A stretch of DNA of 10,016 bases. Origin: Planctomycetota bacterium. Its GTDB lineage: Bacteria; Planctomycetota; Phycisphaerae; UBA1845; PWPN01. Location of the stretch: positions 3,680,082 to 3,690,097 of the forward strand of contig CP070790.1 in the NCBI GenBank assembly GCA_020346805.1. The letters run 5' to 3'. Position 1 is the stretch's first letter. Every line of letters begins with the position of its first letter. Below are positions 1 to 7,243 of this stretch, piece by piece. Under the pieces are notes generated by a model. The model was not told where the DNA came from and did no database searches. It saw only the letters and a list, made by a program, of their open reading frames with translations. The position numbers were made by a program, and so were the translations under genes.

Positions 1-189
1 AATAAAGCCACGACCGTCTTGTCTAAACTCGAGCCCCATACTTATGAGCCGGTGCTTACCCTGCCCAGCGGTGGGGATTGCAGCTATCCGGGACTTGTTT
101 GGCACGACGGTTTATTATGGATGAGTTACTATTCCTCACACCAGGACAAGACAAGCATCTATCTGGCAAAAATCAGATTCACCCCTTGA
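1..189 (+). CDS. C-terminal end of a sialidase/BNR-repeat-like exoenzyme (5' partial)
   Basis: Frame 1 is open from the left edge to a TGA at 187-189, giving the last 62 residues of a protein whose start lies outside the window. The visible part contains GGDCSYPGLVWHDGLLWMSY followed by a Tyr-Ser-Ser-His turn and the final strand SIYLAKIRF. This fits the last blade of a six-bladed sialidase-type beta-propeller (exo-alpha-sialidase / BNR-repeat family), common in Planctomycetota and Verrucomicrobiota, where such secreted or periplasmic enzymes act on host or algal glycans. The catalytic residues and any signal peptide would be upstream and cannot be checked. It is the only plus-strand gene, converges on yebC and belongs to another transcription unit. 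Coding status is strong; the family call rests on one blade only, and another propeller hydrolase is possible. Confidence 0.62.
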   Translation, partial: NKATTVLSKLEPHTYEPVLTLPSGGDCSYPGLVWHDGLLWMSYYSSHQDKTSIYLAKIRFTP

Positions 190-329
190 TCGACGTGTTA
201 CGCAAAATCCCTTAGCGCAACAGATTGCACAACCTAGAGTATGAGTAGTAAAATTAACAATTAGCTCAGACTTATAATCCTGGATTCGATGTTAACTGAC
301 GGCCAATACCTATATGAAATGTTAAGATT

Positions 330-1079
330 TCACTCCTCCATCGATGCCATTACCTCATCGGGGATGTCGAAGTTGGAGTAAACATTCTGGATATCGTCGT
401 GATCTTCGAGTTCCTCGACCAGCTTGAGGATTTTTCGACCGTCCTCCGGACTAACCGTAATGGTACTGGCCGGCACCATGGAAAGTTCGGCGGACTGGGT
501 CTCGATATCCGCTTCGGCCAGGGCTTCACGAATGGGCTCAAAGGCGGACGGTTCGCAGGTGATTTCCCAGACATCATCTGATTGTTGATAATCGTCGGCA
601 CCGGCCTCCAAGGCGATTTCTGCAATCTGGTCCTCGTCGGCGGCAGAAACAGCCACCGTTATTTGTCCCTTGGAGGAGAACATCCACTGCACGCAACCTG
701 AAGCCCCGGTATTCCCGCCATGCCGTTCGAATATTTTCTTAACCTCCGGGGCGGTGCGGTTACGGTTGTCGGTCAGTGCCTCGCAAAGCATGGCCACCCC
801 ACCAGGACCGTAACCTTCATAATAAAGGGTCTCAAAGTTGCCTCCTCCCGCCTCACCCGTGCCCTTCTTGATCGCGTTTTCGATGGTATCTTTGGGCATA
901 TTGGCCTGTTTGGCCTTATCGATTGCATAACGTAAGGAGAGGTTTTGTTCGGGATCGCCGCCGCCGATCCGGGCCGCAACGATGACGGCCCTGGCCAACT
1001 TGCTCCATAACCGGCCGCGACGTGCGTCGGTTGCACCTTTTTTACGTTTGATTCGCGCCCAATGAGAATGTCCTGCCAT
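330..1079 (-). CDS. yebC: YebC/PmpR (TACO1) family protein
   Basis: The 249-residue product matches the YebC/PmpR family over its full usual length. It opens with the signature MAGHSHWARIKRKKGATDAR, continues with a basic helical domain 1 (about 1-75, including IDKAKQANMPKDTIENAIKK), then EGYGPGGVAMLCEALTDNRN (88-107), GGNTGASG near 121-128, and ends with LEDHDDIQNVYSNFDIP (224-240). The family was long annotated as DNA-binding transcriptional regulators. Work on mitochondrial TACO1 and bacterial YebC now links it to the ribosome and to relief of stalling at proline-rich sequences, so a cytoplasmic translation role is likely. The ATG shares its A with the TAA of the upstream TPR gene (TAATG), and a GGAG lies 7 bases before it inside that gene. 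The two are therefore probably cotranscribed and translationally coupled. It is the last gene of the minus-strand run. Confidence 0.95.
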   Translation of the reverse strand: MAGHSHWARIKRKKGATDARRGRLWSKLARAVIVAARIGGGDPEQNLSLRYAIDKAKQANMPKDTIENAIKKGTGEAGGGNFETLYYEGYGPGGVAMLCEALTDNRNRTAPEVKKIFERHGGNTGASGCVQWMFSSKGQITVAVSAADEDQIAEIALEAGADDYQQSDDVWEITCEPSAFEPIREALAEADIETQSAELSMVPASTITVSPEDGRKILKLVEELEDHDDIQNVYSNFDIPDEVMASMEE

Positions 1080-4000
1080 TACCGTTCTCCTTCACCTGCT
1101 ATCGGGGCCACATCGGGCACACCTCCCCGTTCCGCTTGTTGTATCTTATCTCTTACTCGAATAACTAATTTCTCATCCAGGTCCGTAATCCCCTCATCGG
1201 TATGCTCATCGTGGATGGTTAAGGCCCGCCGCCAACTTTTAATCGCCTGATCCGGCTTGTCCAATCGACACCAAACGTCACCAAGATGATCGTAGATTAT
1301 TGGATCCTGACCTCCCTCCAGATTCGCCGCTCGTCTCAACCATGTCAATGCCTCATTGAATTCCCCTTTTTTATACATCACCCAACCTAAACTATCCATA
1401 TAGGCCGACCGACGCGGGTCTTCACCTACCGCCAACCGAATCATACGTTCTGCTTCATCAAGATTCTTGCCCGCATCGGCCAGGGTATAGCCCAAATCAT
1501 TGTTGGTTCTAATATCCATTGGATCGAGTTGATAAGCCTCGCGTAACCGTTCTTCAGCTAAATCCAGGCGGTCTTGCCGCTGATACGCAAGCGACAGCGT
1601 CTGCAACAAATCAGCCTTGCGCTTAAGATCTTTCTGTACCACAACGTCAAGTTGGGTAAGATAGCGTTGATCCTTGGTTTGTTTGCGTAGCTGTTCAGCC
1701 CTGCTCCGACGCTCATCCAGCCACTGGATGGTTTTGTTTATATGAACGATGGCCTCAGCTAAATATCCGGCCTGTAACAATATTTGACCCATCGATACCC
1801 GCAGATCATACTGATCACCATCCAGGGAAAGTCGGTCACCGAGTTTGGACCTTTCCACGAACAATTTTTTATGGATGGTAACCGCCCGATCATACTGGCC
1901 GGCCCTTAAATATACAGAGGCTAATATTTTCATCCGGTCATGGCGCATCTGTGGTTTTTCGGCGACGGACAAATGACCTTGGGCAATTTCAACAGCCTCA
2001 TCGTGTCGCTTGGCAGATTGCAGCGCCTCAATCAACCATGGAATATAAACGGATATTTCTGGATTTTCCGACAACCATTTGAGCGTAAGCAAAATTGATT
2101 CGTCATATCTCCTGGCTCCGATCAATCCGGTGACTAGCCAACGACGAATCTCAATATTGCCCGGATCGGCTTCAAGCCACTGACGACAAAATTTAACATA
2201 TTGTTCATAATTTCCTGCTGTTTCCTCCACCAAAAGCATGAAGGTTCTCAACAAGATGATAATCGATGAATTATCCGGTTTGGTTTCAGCCAACCATTCA
2301 TCAAGTATTCGCCGGGCCTCGTCAAACCGTTTGGCCTCACGATAAGTCTGCAAAAGTCTGGTCCGAACAACTGCCTGGCGCTTAACATCGTCACTAATTC
2401 CCTGGTACGATAGCAAACGCCTCCATACCTCGATTGCCTGATCATAATCCTGTACGGTGAGCAGAAAATCCCCAAAACTACTAATCCATTCCTGGCGATT
2501 CGGATACCACTGAAGCATGTGCTGAAACTGTTCGTAAGCTTGGTCATATGCGAGGAGTTTGATCAAAACCTGGACCATGAGAAAGTTTGCTGAAGGATTA
2601 TAACGATCACGGATCAGCAACTCGGCGAGTTCTACGCGGGCCGTCTCATATTGACGCAAGGTGAATAATGTAACAGCCAGATCTTCGCGTGATTGTAAAT
2701 CATCGGGGTAATGATTGACCAGTTTTCGCAATGTATCTGCATAGGCGGAAAAATTGGGATTTTGCGGTATCAAATATTTGACCATGGCTGCACAGCGCAA
2801 GGTGGCAGGTCCATTGGGATCTAGTTTCTGGAGGTCCACTAGCTCGGAGGCCACACGACCGGCTATATGGGATTGACTCTGGCGATGTGCCCAGAGATTG
2901 CGGATCAGGGCCTCGCGAGCCTCGACACTTTTGGGATCGGCGACAATAGCGGCCTGATATTGAAGCTGAGCGTTTCTCAACATATTTCGACGTTCATAAA
3001 AACGCCCAAATGATATCAACGTGTTTGCGTTAGAACCATTCAATTCGACGGCTTTTTCGAAATGAGTCACCGCAAGTTCGGTCAGATCAAGCCCCTCGTA
3101 ACATTGTCCAAGCAATCTTTCAAGACGATGGGTGGGATTTTCCATAACCTTGTATGCAGCCTCGATAACCATTATCGCATCATTCCAGCAACAGCGCTGG
3201 ACATACATTTCCGCCAAACCAATTGTCGCCGGCAGAAATCCAAGCCGTCGCTGTACCGATCGCTCAAACAGTATTCGCGCATCGGTCACTCGATCGAGCC
3301 GATCACACAAACAACCGGCTAAATAATCCAAGGTTGAGGCTACGTTATTGTCGATCGGTTTATCAGGAATATATAATCGTCTATCCTTTGTTTTCCCCAG
3401 AACTTCATCGGCAATGACTTCTGCGATAGCATGGTCAAGTTGTTTCACTTCCCTGGTCGCCCGCTCATACTCCCAGGGACGAGCCGCCAATTCCCCTGAA
3501 AGCGCCACTAACCAATCCCGCCAATCCTCGCGCACTCGCTGCAATTTAACCAGTTTCCAACATACATCCGACGAGTTTGGAAACCGACCTCGTAATTCTG
3601 AAAGCATCTGCTGAGCTTCACTATAGTCCGTGGCAGACATTAGTGCGTCGGTATAAAGCAGGCTCAAATCCAAATTATTGGGTTGTTGATCTACTACCTC
3701 CTTAATAGCCGACAGTCCTCTTCGCGGTCGCCCGGTATATCGGTGCACGGCAAGGAGAAGTTCCACGGCATTGGGCTTACCTTTGGTATCTGCGACAAAC
3801 CGTTTCGCTTCTTGTTCGGCTTCGCTGATTAGGTGAGCCCGCACCAGCATGCGAATATATTCAATACGAAGATCCCAATCTTCAGGTGACTCGCTACAGG
3901 CAACCTGCAAGGCCTCGGCGGCCGATCTATATTGTCCAAGCAACCCGTGGGCATAAGCTACCTGTCTGGCAACCAGGCCTCGATTAATAGTAACAATACT

Positions 4001-4789
4001 TTTTAGCTCCGAATCATTTAAGACTTTATCACCAAGTTCACAAACCGCGGTTTGAAAAGCCTTAAATTGCTCAATGGCCGCTGTATAATATTTTTCCTGA
4101 TACAAAAGTCCGGCCAGATAATATCGCGTCAACACACGATAAGTGGTCTGGTCCGCTTGGAAGCGGCATTTAAGGGCCATCCTATATTCGCGCAGTGCCA
4201 GGTTGATATTCTTGGCCTTGGCATTTAGTCGACCAAGCACATAATGACATATCAGATCGTCGGGTCTGATTGTCAATGCCCGTTTTGCAGAGAGTTCCGC
4301 TCGACTGTTGCTGCCGGAAAGCAAACAAGCCAGGGCCATCACGCCGTGGACTTCATGGTTGTTTGCGTCGTACCGCAGCACCTTTTCCAGTTCACCAACG
4401 GCTTCAGTGTACTTCCGTTCGACAATTAACCTCTTAGCCCGATCAAATCTGCGTTTAGCCTGGTCGGACAAAACAACAGCCTCGACAGGTTTTTTCTGCC
4501 CCGGTGCGGGAGGATCGTCGGGAATCTGATCCAACGACAACATTGCTCGTTGCCGGTCAAAGTCGCCAGAAACAGGCAACGGCCCGAACAGCTCCAGATC
4601 CATGGGTGTCCGTCCCACGCCCGCCGACCACATCGCGGAACATCCCGTGAAGGAAATCACAAAAAAACTCACACCAAGGATGCAACAATGCCCCAACACG
4701 ATGGTTTTAACAGCATACAGATATGATTTTTTACACCAATTTCTTACCCTGGCATAAGGATTTAATAATATCAGGAACAACACCCGCAT
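1079..4789 (-). CDS. Large tetratricopeptide-repeat lipoprotein
   Basis: About 1236 residues, almost entirely helical TPR-like repeats from about residue 105 on. The clearest block is at about 1058-1192, with NNDLGYTLADAGKNLDEAER, YMDSLGWVMYKKGEFNEAL and YDHLGDVWCRLDKPDQAIKS. The N-terminus has a hydrophobic stretch (29-50) ending in FTGC followed by Ser, which resembles a lipobox. I infer Sec export, lipidation at Cys50 and retention in the envelope as a protein-protein scaffold; no enzymatic motif is visible. The 28-residue n-region is unusually long and itself has a hydrophobic run (VLFLILL). The ATG at 4789 is chosen because AGAGG lies 7 bases upstream; a GTG at 4807 would add six residues but has no ribosome binding site. 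It follows hisG by 27 bases and overlaps yebC by one base. TPR lipoproteins of this size serve in outer-membrane assembly, polysaccharide export or complex scaffolding; the partner is unknown. Confidence 0.88.
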   Translation of the reverse strand: MRVLFLILLNPYARVRNWCKKSYLYAVKTIVLGHCCILGVSFFVISFTGCSAMWSAGVGRTPMDLELFGPLPVSGDFDRQRAMLSLDQIPDDPPAPGQKKPVEAVVLSDQAKRRFDRAKRLIVERKYTEAVGELEKVLRYDANNHEVHGVMALACLLSGSNSRAELSAKRALTIRPDDLICHYVLGRLNAKAKNINLALREYRMALKCRFQADQTTYRVLTRYYLAGLLYQEKYYTAAIEQFKAFQTAVCELGDKVLNDSELKSIVTINRGLVARQVAYAHGLLGQYRSAAEALQVACSESPEDWDLRIEYIRMLVRAHLISEAEQEAKRFVADTKGKPNAVELLLAVHRYTGRPRRGLSAIKEVVDQQPNNLDLSLLYTDALMSATDYSEAQQMLSELRGRFPNSSDVCWKLVKLQRVREDWRDWLVALSGELAARPWEYERATREVKQLDHAIAEVIADEVLGKTKDRRLYIPDKPIDNNVASTLDYLAGCLCDRLDRVTDARILFERSVQRRLGFLPATIGLAEMYVQRCCWNDAIMVIEAAYKVMENPTHRLERLLGQCYEGLDLTELAVTHFEKAVELNGSNANTLISFGRFYERRNMLRNAQLQYQAAIVADPKSVEAREALIRNLWAHRQSQSHIAGRVASELVDLQKLDPNGPATLRCAAMVKYLIPQNPNFSAYADTLRKLVNHYPDDLQSREDLAVTLFTLRQYETARVELAELLIRDRYNPSANFLMVQVLIKLLAYDQAYEQFQHMLQWYPNRQEWISSFGDFLLTVQDYDQAIEVWRRLLSYQGISDDVKRQAVVRTRLLQTYREAKRFDEARRILDEWLAETKPDNSSIIILLRTFMLLVEETAGNYEQYVKFCRQWLEADPGNIEIRRWLVTGLIGARRYDESILLTLKWLSENPEISVYIPWLIEALQSAKRHDEAVEIAQGHLSVAEKPQMRHDRMKILASVYLRAGQYDRAVTIHKKLFVERSKLGDRLSLDGDQYDLRVSMGQILLQAGYLAEAIVHINKTIQWLDERRSRAEQLRKQTKDQRYLTQLDVVVQKDLKRKADLLQTLSLAYQRQDRLDLAEERLREAYQLDPMDIRTNNDLGYTLADAGKNLDEAERMIRLAVGEDPRRSAYMDSLGWVMYKKGEFNEALTWLRRAANLEGGQDPIIYDHLGDVWCRLDKPDQAIKSWRRALTIHDEHTDEGITDLDEKLVIRVRDKIQQAERGGVPDVAPIAGEGER

Positions 4790-4815
4790 CAGAAGACCTC
4801 TGTCCACGCCGCCAT
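4789..4815 (-). other. Eight-codon mini-ORF between hisG and the TPR gene
   Basis: An ATG one base after the hisG TAA (TAAAATG) opens a frame MAAWTEVF. Its TGA shares its A with the favoured TPR start (TGATG). It has no ribosome binding site of its own, so it would be read only by ribosomes reinitiating after hisG. It may serve as a coupling bridge carrying ribosomes from hisG to the TPR start, or be chance. The geometry is seen directly; the role is inference. Confidence 0.25.
4797..4801 (-). promoter_or_regulatory. Shine-Dalgarno site of the TPR gene
   Basis: AGAGG is read on the minus strand, 7 bases before the ATG at 4789. It decides the start against the GTG at 4807, in front of which only a GGC-rich stretch without anti-SD match is seen. 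Confidence 0.5.
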
Positions 4816-4816
4816 T

Positions 4817-5695
4817 TTACGGAATGACTTTATTCAAAGGATATACAATAATACCCGTGGCACCGGCCTTTTGGAGTTGAGGCACGATTTGACGTTCCAC
4901 CTCCACCTCCAGAATCACCTCCATGGCAACATATTTCTCATCGGCAAGAGAAGATATTGTAGGTGAAAGCTCGGCAGGCAAAATCGCCAACACTTTGTTC
5001 ATCTTACTTTTGGCTACATTAAGCTTTAAACCAACCTTGGCCCGAGCCTCAATGGCCCCCCGTAATAACAAGGCAACCGAATCAATCTTCTGTCGTTTCC
5101 ATGGCTCATCATATGCTTCTTTATTGGCTATGAACCGTGGCGTGGATGCGAGCAGCTCGTCAATGACTCGCAGATTATTGGCTTGTAACGACGAACCGGT
5201 CTCGGTCAACTCCACGATTGCATCAACCAAACGTGCCTTTACCTCTGTAGCCCCCCAACTGAATTCGATGCGCACATCGATTCCTTTTTGTTCAAAATAT
5301 CTGCGGGTAACATTGACCAACTCGGTAGCAACAATACCACCCCGAAGATCTTCCACTCGTTGTACTTTTGACTCATTGGGCACGGCCAAAACCCATCTGG
5401 CCGGTCGTGTAGTGGCCTTGGAATAAACCAGCTCACAAACCTCATGAATGTCGCTGCCGTTCTCGCATACCCAATCATGTCCCGTTAAACCGGCATCCAC
5501 CACACCATCCTCGACATAACGACTCATCTCCTGGGCACGGAACATGATGCAACTAAGTTGCGGATCGTCTATCGAAGGACGATAACCGCGCGATAATATT
5601 CCGAGGTTAAAACCGGCCCGACGAAAAAGATCTGCGGTAGATTCCGACAAACTGCCCTTGGGAATCCCGATCTTTAGTATTTGCTCCTTGCTCAC
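4817..5695 (-). CDS. hisG: ATP phosphoribosyltransferase, long form (HisG)
   Basis: HisG joins ATP and PRPP to make N1-(5-phosphoribosyl)-ATP, the committed first step of histidine synthesis, in the cytoplasm. The 292 residues show the type II periplasmic-binding-protein-like catalytic fold: LKIGIPKGSLSE (7-18), VVDAGLTGHDWV (65-76), and the PRPP-binding loop ELTETGSSLQANNLRVIDE (162-180). A C-terminal ACT-like regulatory domain (about 217-292) ends GIIVYPLNKVIP. Length and this extra domain identify the long, HisZ-independent, histidine-inhibited form. The start is a GTG with GGAG 9 bases upstream. No other his gene is in the window, so hisG is separated from the rest of the pathway, at least on this side. 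It follows the HhH gene after a 132-base gap with a possible promoter and precedes the TPR gene by 27 bases. Confidence 0.96.
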   Translation of the reverse strand: MSKEQILKIGIPKGSLSESTADLFRRAGFNLGILSRGYRPSIDDPQLSCIMFRAQEMSRYVEDGVVDAGLTGHDWVCENGSDIHEVCELVYSKATTRPARWVLAVPNESKVQRVEDLRGGIVATELVNVTRRYFEQKGIDVRIEFSWGATEVKARLVDAIVELTETGSSLQANNLRVIDELLASTPRFIANKEAYDEPWKRQKIDSVALLLRGAIEARAKVGLKLNVAKSKMNKVLAILPAELSPTISSLADEKYVAMEVILEVEVERQIVPQLQKAGATGIIVYPLNKVIP

Positions 5696-5756
5696 CTGCT
5701 TACTCTCCTGTTATCTGTCATCCCAACATTGCAGGTCTGATTACAAAGAAATCCGA

Positions 5757-5785
5757 TTTATACGGAAATCAATATCTTTACCCAA
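5757..5785 (-). promoter_or_regulatory. Possible sigma-70-type promoter for hisG
   Basis: On the minus strand, a -35-like TTGGGT (5780-5785) and a -10-like TATAAA (5757-5762) are separated by 17 bases, with an expected start about 60 bases before the hisG GTG. The gap of 132 bases here breaks the otherwise tight spacing, which supports an internal promoter. The -35 match is poor and promoter sequences in this lineage are not well defined. Confidence 0.3.
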
Positions 5786-5827
5786 ACCAGATGGGTTGCT
5801 GGAGTCATCTGACTACATGTACATCGC

Positions 5828-6742
5828 TTACTTGGCCTTCCGTGACGCATGTTTCGAGCTCTGCTTCTTAACCTTTTTCTTTTTGGGTGACGACTGAACT
5901 CTCTTGGCCTTAGCAGTTGTTGCTCTTTTCGCTGCGCTTTTCTTGTCCTTTTTAACTTTCCTCGTAGAGGTCGCTTGGGAGGCAGCTCCGGTCTTCTTCT
6001 TCGCAAAAACCGGTGGTTTTTTTCTGGCCGACTTTTCTGCCGAACTTTTATCCGACGTTTCTGCCAAAGCAACCTCCTTGGCCGGTTCGGGCGGAGGGCT
6101 TAATAATTCCGGAAGCTTGTTCACAGGAATACGTGCCGCCTTTGTAGACACGAATCTGTCCAGTAATTCGGTAAAGGTTCGGGCATTCTTTGCACTGATA
6201 TGTCGTTCCAAAAATGCCTGTACCTCGGCGGCGTCCGCATGCTCGTCGATTATTTCTTCCTTGCGCAAGACATAAAGTTTTAGGTCGTCTATCGGTATTG
6301 CGTGTCCGCCCAGACTGTACAATATAACACTGGCCGCCGCCGTCTTATCAACACCATCAAGAGATTCGAGATAGCTGCGCGCTTCGCGCCGTCCTCTCTG
6401 CTTCAAAAAGGAAAGATCCAAAGTGTCCTGACGTTTTCGTATTGCATTCAGAGCATCGACGATACGTTGGGCCTTCATTCGGGCAAATGAAAAACCGCTG
6501 CCGAACAACTGCATCAATTCTATGGGAGGCGTCACGCGAAGTTCGTTTAAATCAACCATATTGTCACATAATTTTCGATAAACGGTTCGCGCTTTGGCGG
6601 CAGAAGTACACTGCGACAAAATCCCGAGAACCAGTTGTTCAATCGGGTCCGTCAATTCGGCCTCTGCAGGTCTACCGTATTTTCGCAGCAACCGATTAAA
6701 TAGTCGCTTTACGCGCTTGGCGTACTCACTGCCATGCTTCAT
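5828..6742 (-). CDS. Endonuclease III-like HhH-GPD protein with histone H1-like lysine tail, lacking the Fe-S cluster
   Basis: This 304-residue protein has two parts. Residues 1-215 resemble the endonuclease III/HhH-GPD fold: DPIEQLVLGILSQCTSAAKA (32-51), a helix-hairpin-helix at LDGVDKTAAA (128-137), and IPIDDLKLYVLR (149-160), where Asp152 aligns with the catalytic Asp138 of E. coli Nth. Ungapped alignment puts Thr134 at the catalytic lysine (Lys120) position, with a lysine one residue earlier (133). The C-terminal CX6CX2CX5C iron-sulfur motif is absent; the only cysteines are 45 and 59. Residues 221-304 hold 25 lysines, mixed with Ala, Ser, Thr, Pro and Arg, like histone H1 tails. It probably binds DNA non-specifically through the tail and kinked or damaged DNA through the fold; enzymatic activity is uncertain. 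The ATG overlaps the rbfA stop (ATGA) and has GAGG 7 bases upstream. Annotation simply as Nth would overstate the evidence. Confidence 0.85.
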   Translation of the reverse strand: MKHGSEYAKRVKRLFNRLLRKYGRPAEAELTDPIEQLVLGILSQCTSAAKARTVYRKLCDNMVDLNELRVTPPIELMQLFGSGFSFARMKAQRIVDALNAIRKRQDTLDLSFLKQRGRREARSYLESLDGVDKTAAASVILYSLGGHAIPIDDLKLYVLRKEEIIDEHADAAEVQAFLERHISAKNARTFTELLDRFVSTKAARIPVNKLPELLSPPPEPAKEVALAETSDKSSAEKSARKKPPVFAKKKTGAASQATSTRKVKKDKKSAAKRATTAKAKRVQSSPKKKKVKKQSSKHASRKAK

Positions 6743-7164
6743 TCATCATCCTCGCCGGAGGACAAACCTACTTCACCAATACACTCTTGATTTGCCACCT
6801 CATTCGTCCTGGCTTCCAACTCTGACATGGCCTCATCGATCAATCGGATGGTTTCAGTGGCCTTTTTAATTGACTCATCTAGATGGAAGCTTATCCGCGG
6901 ACAATGTCGGATCGGCAATTTCTTTGCCAACAAGCCCTGAACATAACCTCTGGCGGAACGCAGCCCGTCGATGGTGCGCCGCTGAACCGTCGATTCACCC
7001 ATCACACTAACCCATACTTTTGCATACTCTAAATCACCACTGACCTCGACTCGGGTAACGCTGGACATGGGCTCAATGCGTGGATCACTCAACTTGTTGG
7101 TGATCGCATCACTGACCACTGCCCGAATCACGTTTCCCACTCGTTCCGGTCGATGCGATTTCAT
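6739..7164 (-). CDS. rbfA: Ribosome-binding factor A
   Basis: RbfA binds the 30S subunit and helps mature the 5' end helix of 16S rRNA, with a role in cold adaptation. The product shows RPERVGNVIRAVVSDAITNK, then SSVTRVEVSGDLEYAKVWVS and RSARGYVQGLLAKKLPIRHC, which is the single KH-like domain of the family. An acidic tail (LSSGEDDE) ends the protein. The start is uncertain. The ATG at 7164 gives 141 residues, close to the family's usual length, but has no good ribosome binding site. A TTG at 7176 (145 residues) has AGGA 5 bases upstream. An ATG at 7263 would add 33 residues without family character and overlap the DUF503 gene by 20 bases. It follows infB and DUF503, the order seen in Bacillus (infB-ylxP-rbfA), and overlaps the HhH gene by 4 bases. 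Confidence 0.92.
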   Translation of the reverse strand: MKSHRPERVGNVIRAVVSDAITNKLSDPRIEPMSSVTRVEVSGDLEYAKVWVSVMGESTVQRRTIDGLRSARGYVQGLLAKKLPIRHCPRISFHLDESIKKATETIRLIDEAMSELEARTNEVANQECIGEVGLSSGEDDE

Positions 7165-7243
7165 AATTGCTGCCAAATCTTTCCTGCCCGGCTTACTTGC
7201 CGAGTCTGCCACCAAACGATTATCAGCCCCTAATCTGCAAGCT

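Noticed and set aside
196..222. Imperfect 8-bp hairpin TGTTACGC/GCGCAACA after the plus-strand gene
   Set aside because: It has one mismatch, an 11-base loop and no T-run downstream. It could be chance, and the 190-329 spacer otherwise shows nothing recognisable.
315..332. Perfect 6-bp inverted repeat TGAAAT/ATTTCA at the end of yebC
   Set aside because: It is A/T-rich, overlaps the stop codon and is not followed by a U-run on the minus strand, so I do not call it a terminator.
4923..5426. 167-codon plus-strand open frame opposite hisG
   Set aside because: It lies wholly antisense to a clearly conserved enzyme, has no family motif and has no ribosome binding site. It is a by-product of hisG codon composition.
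5758..6072. Arg/Lys-rich minus-strand frame in another register over the tail
   Set aside because: It is a shifted reading of the same repetitive A/G-rich DNA. The HhH frame is continuous into its tail and has a proper start and coupling.
5828..6080. Possible frameshift as the origin of the lysine tail
   Set aside because: The frame is continuous and composition changes gradually through a Pro/Ala/Glu linker. Alternating K/A/S/T sequence is typical of genuine histone-like tails.
5904..6275. 123-codon plus-strand frame with hydrophobic, membrane-like sequence
   Set aside because: It is the antisense of the lysine-rich tail: AAG/AAA codons read backwards give Leu/Phe-rich sequence, which mimics membrane segments.
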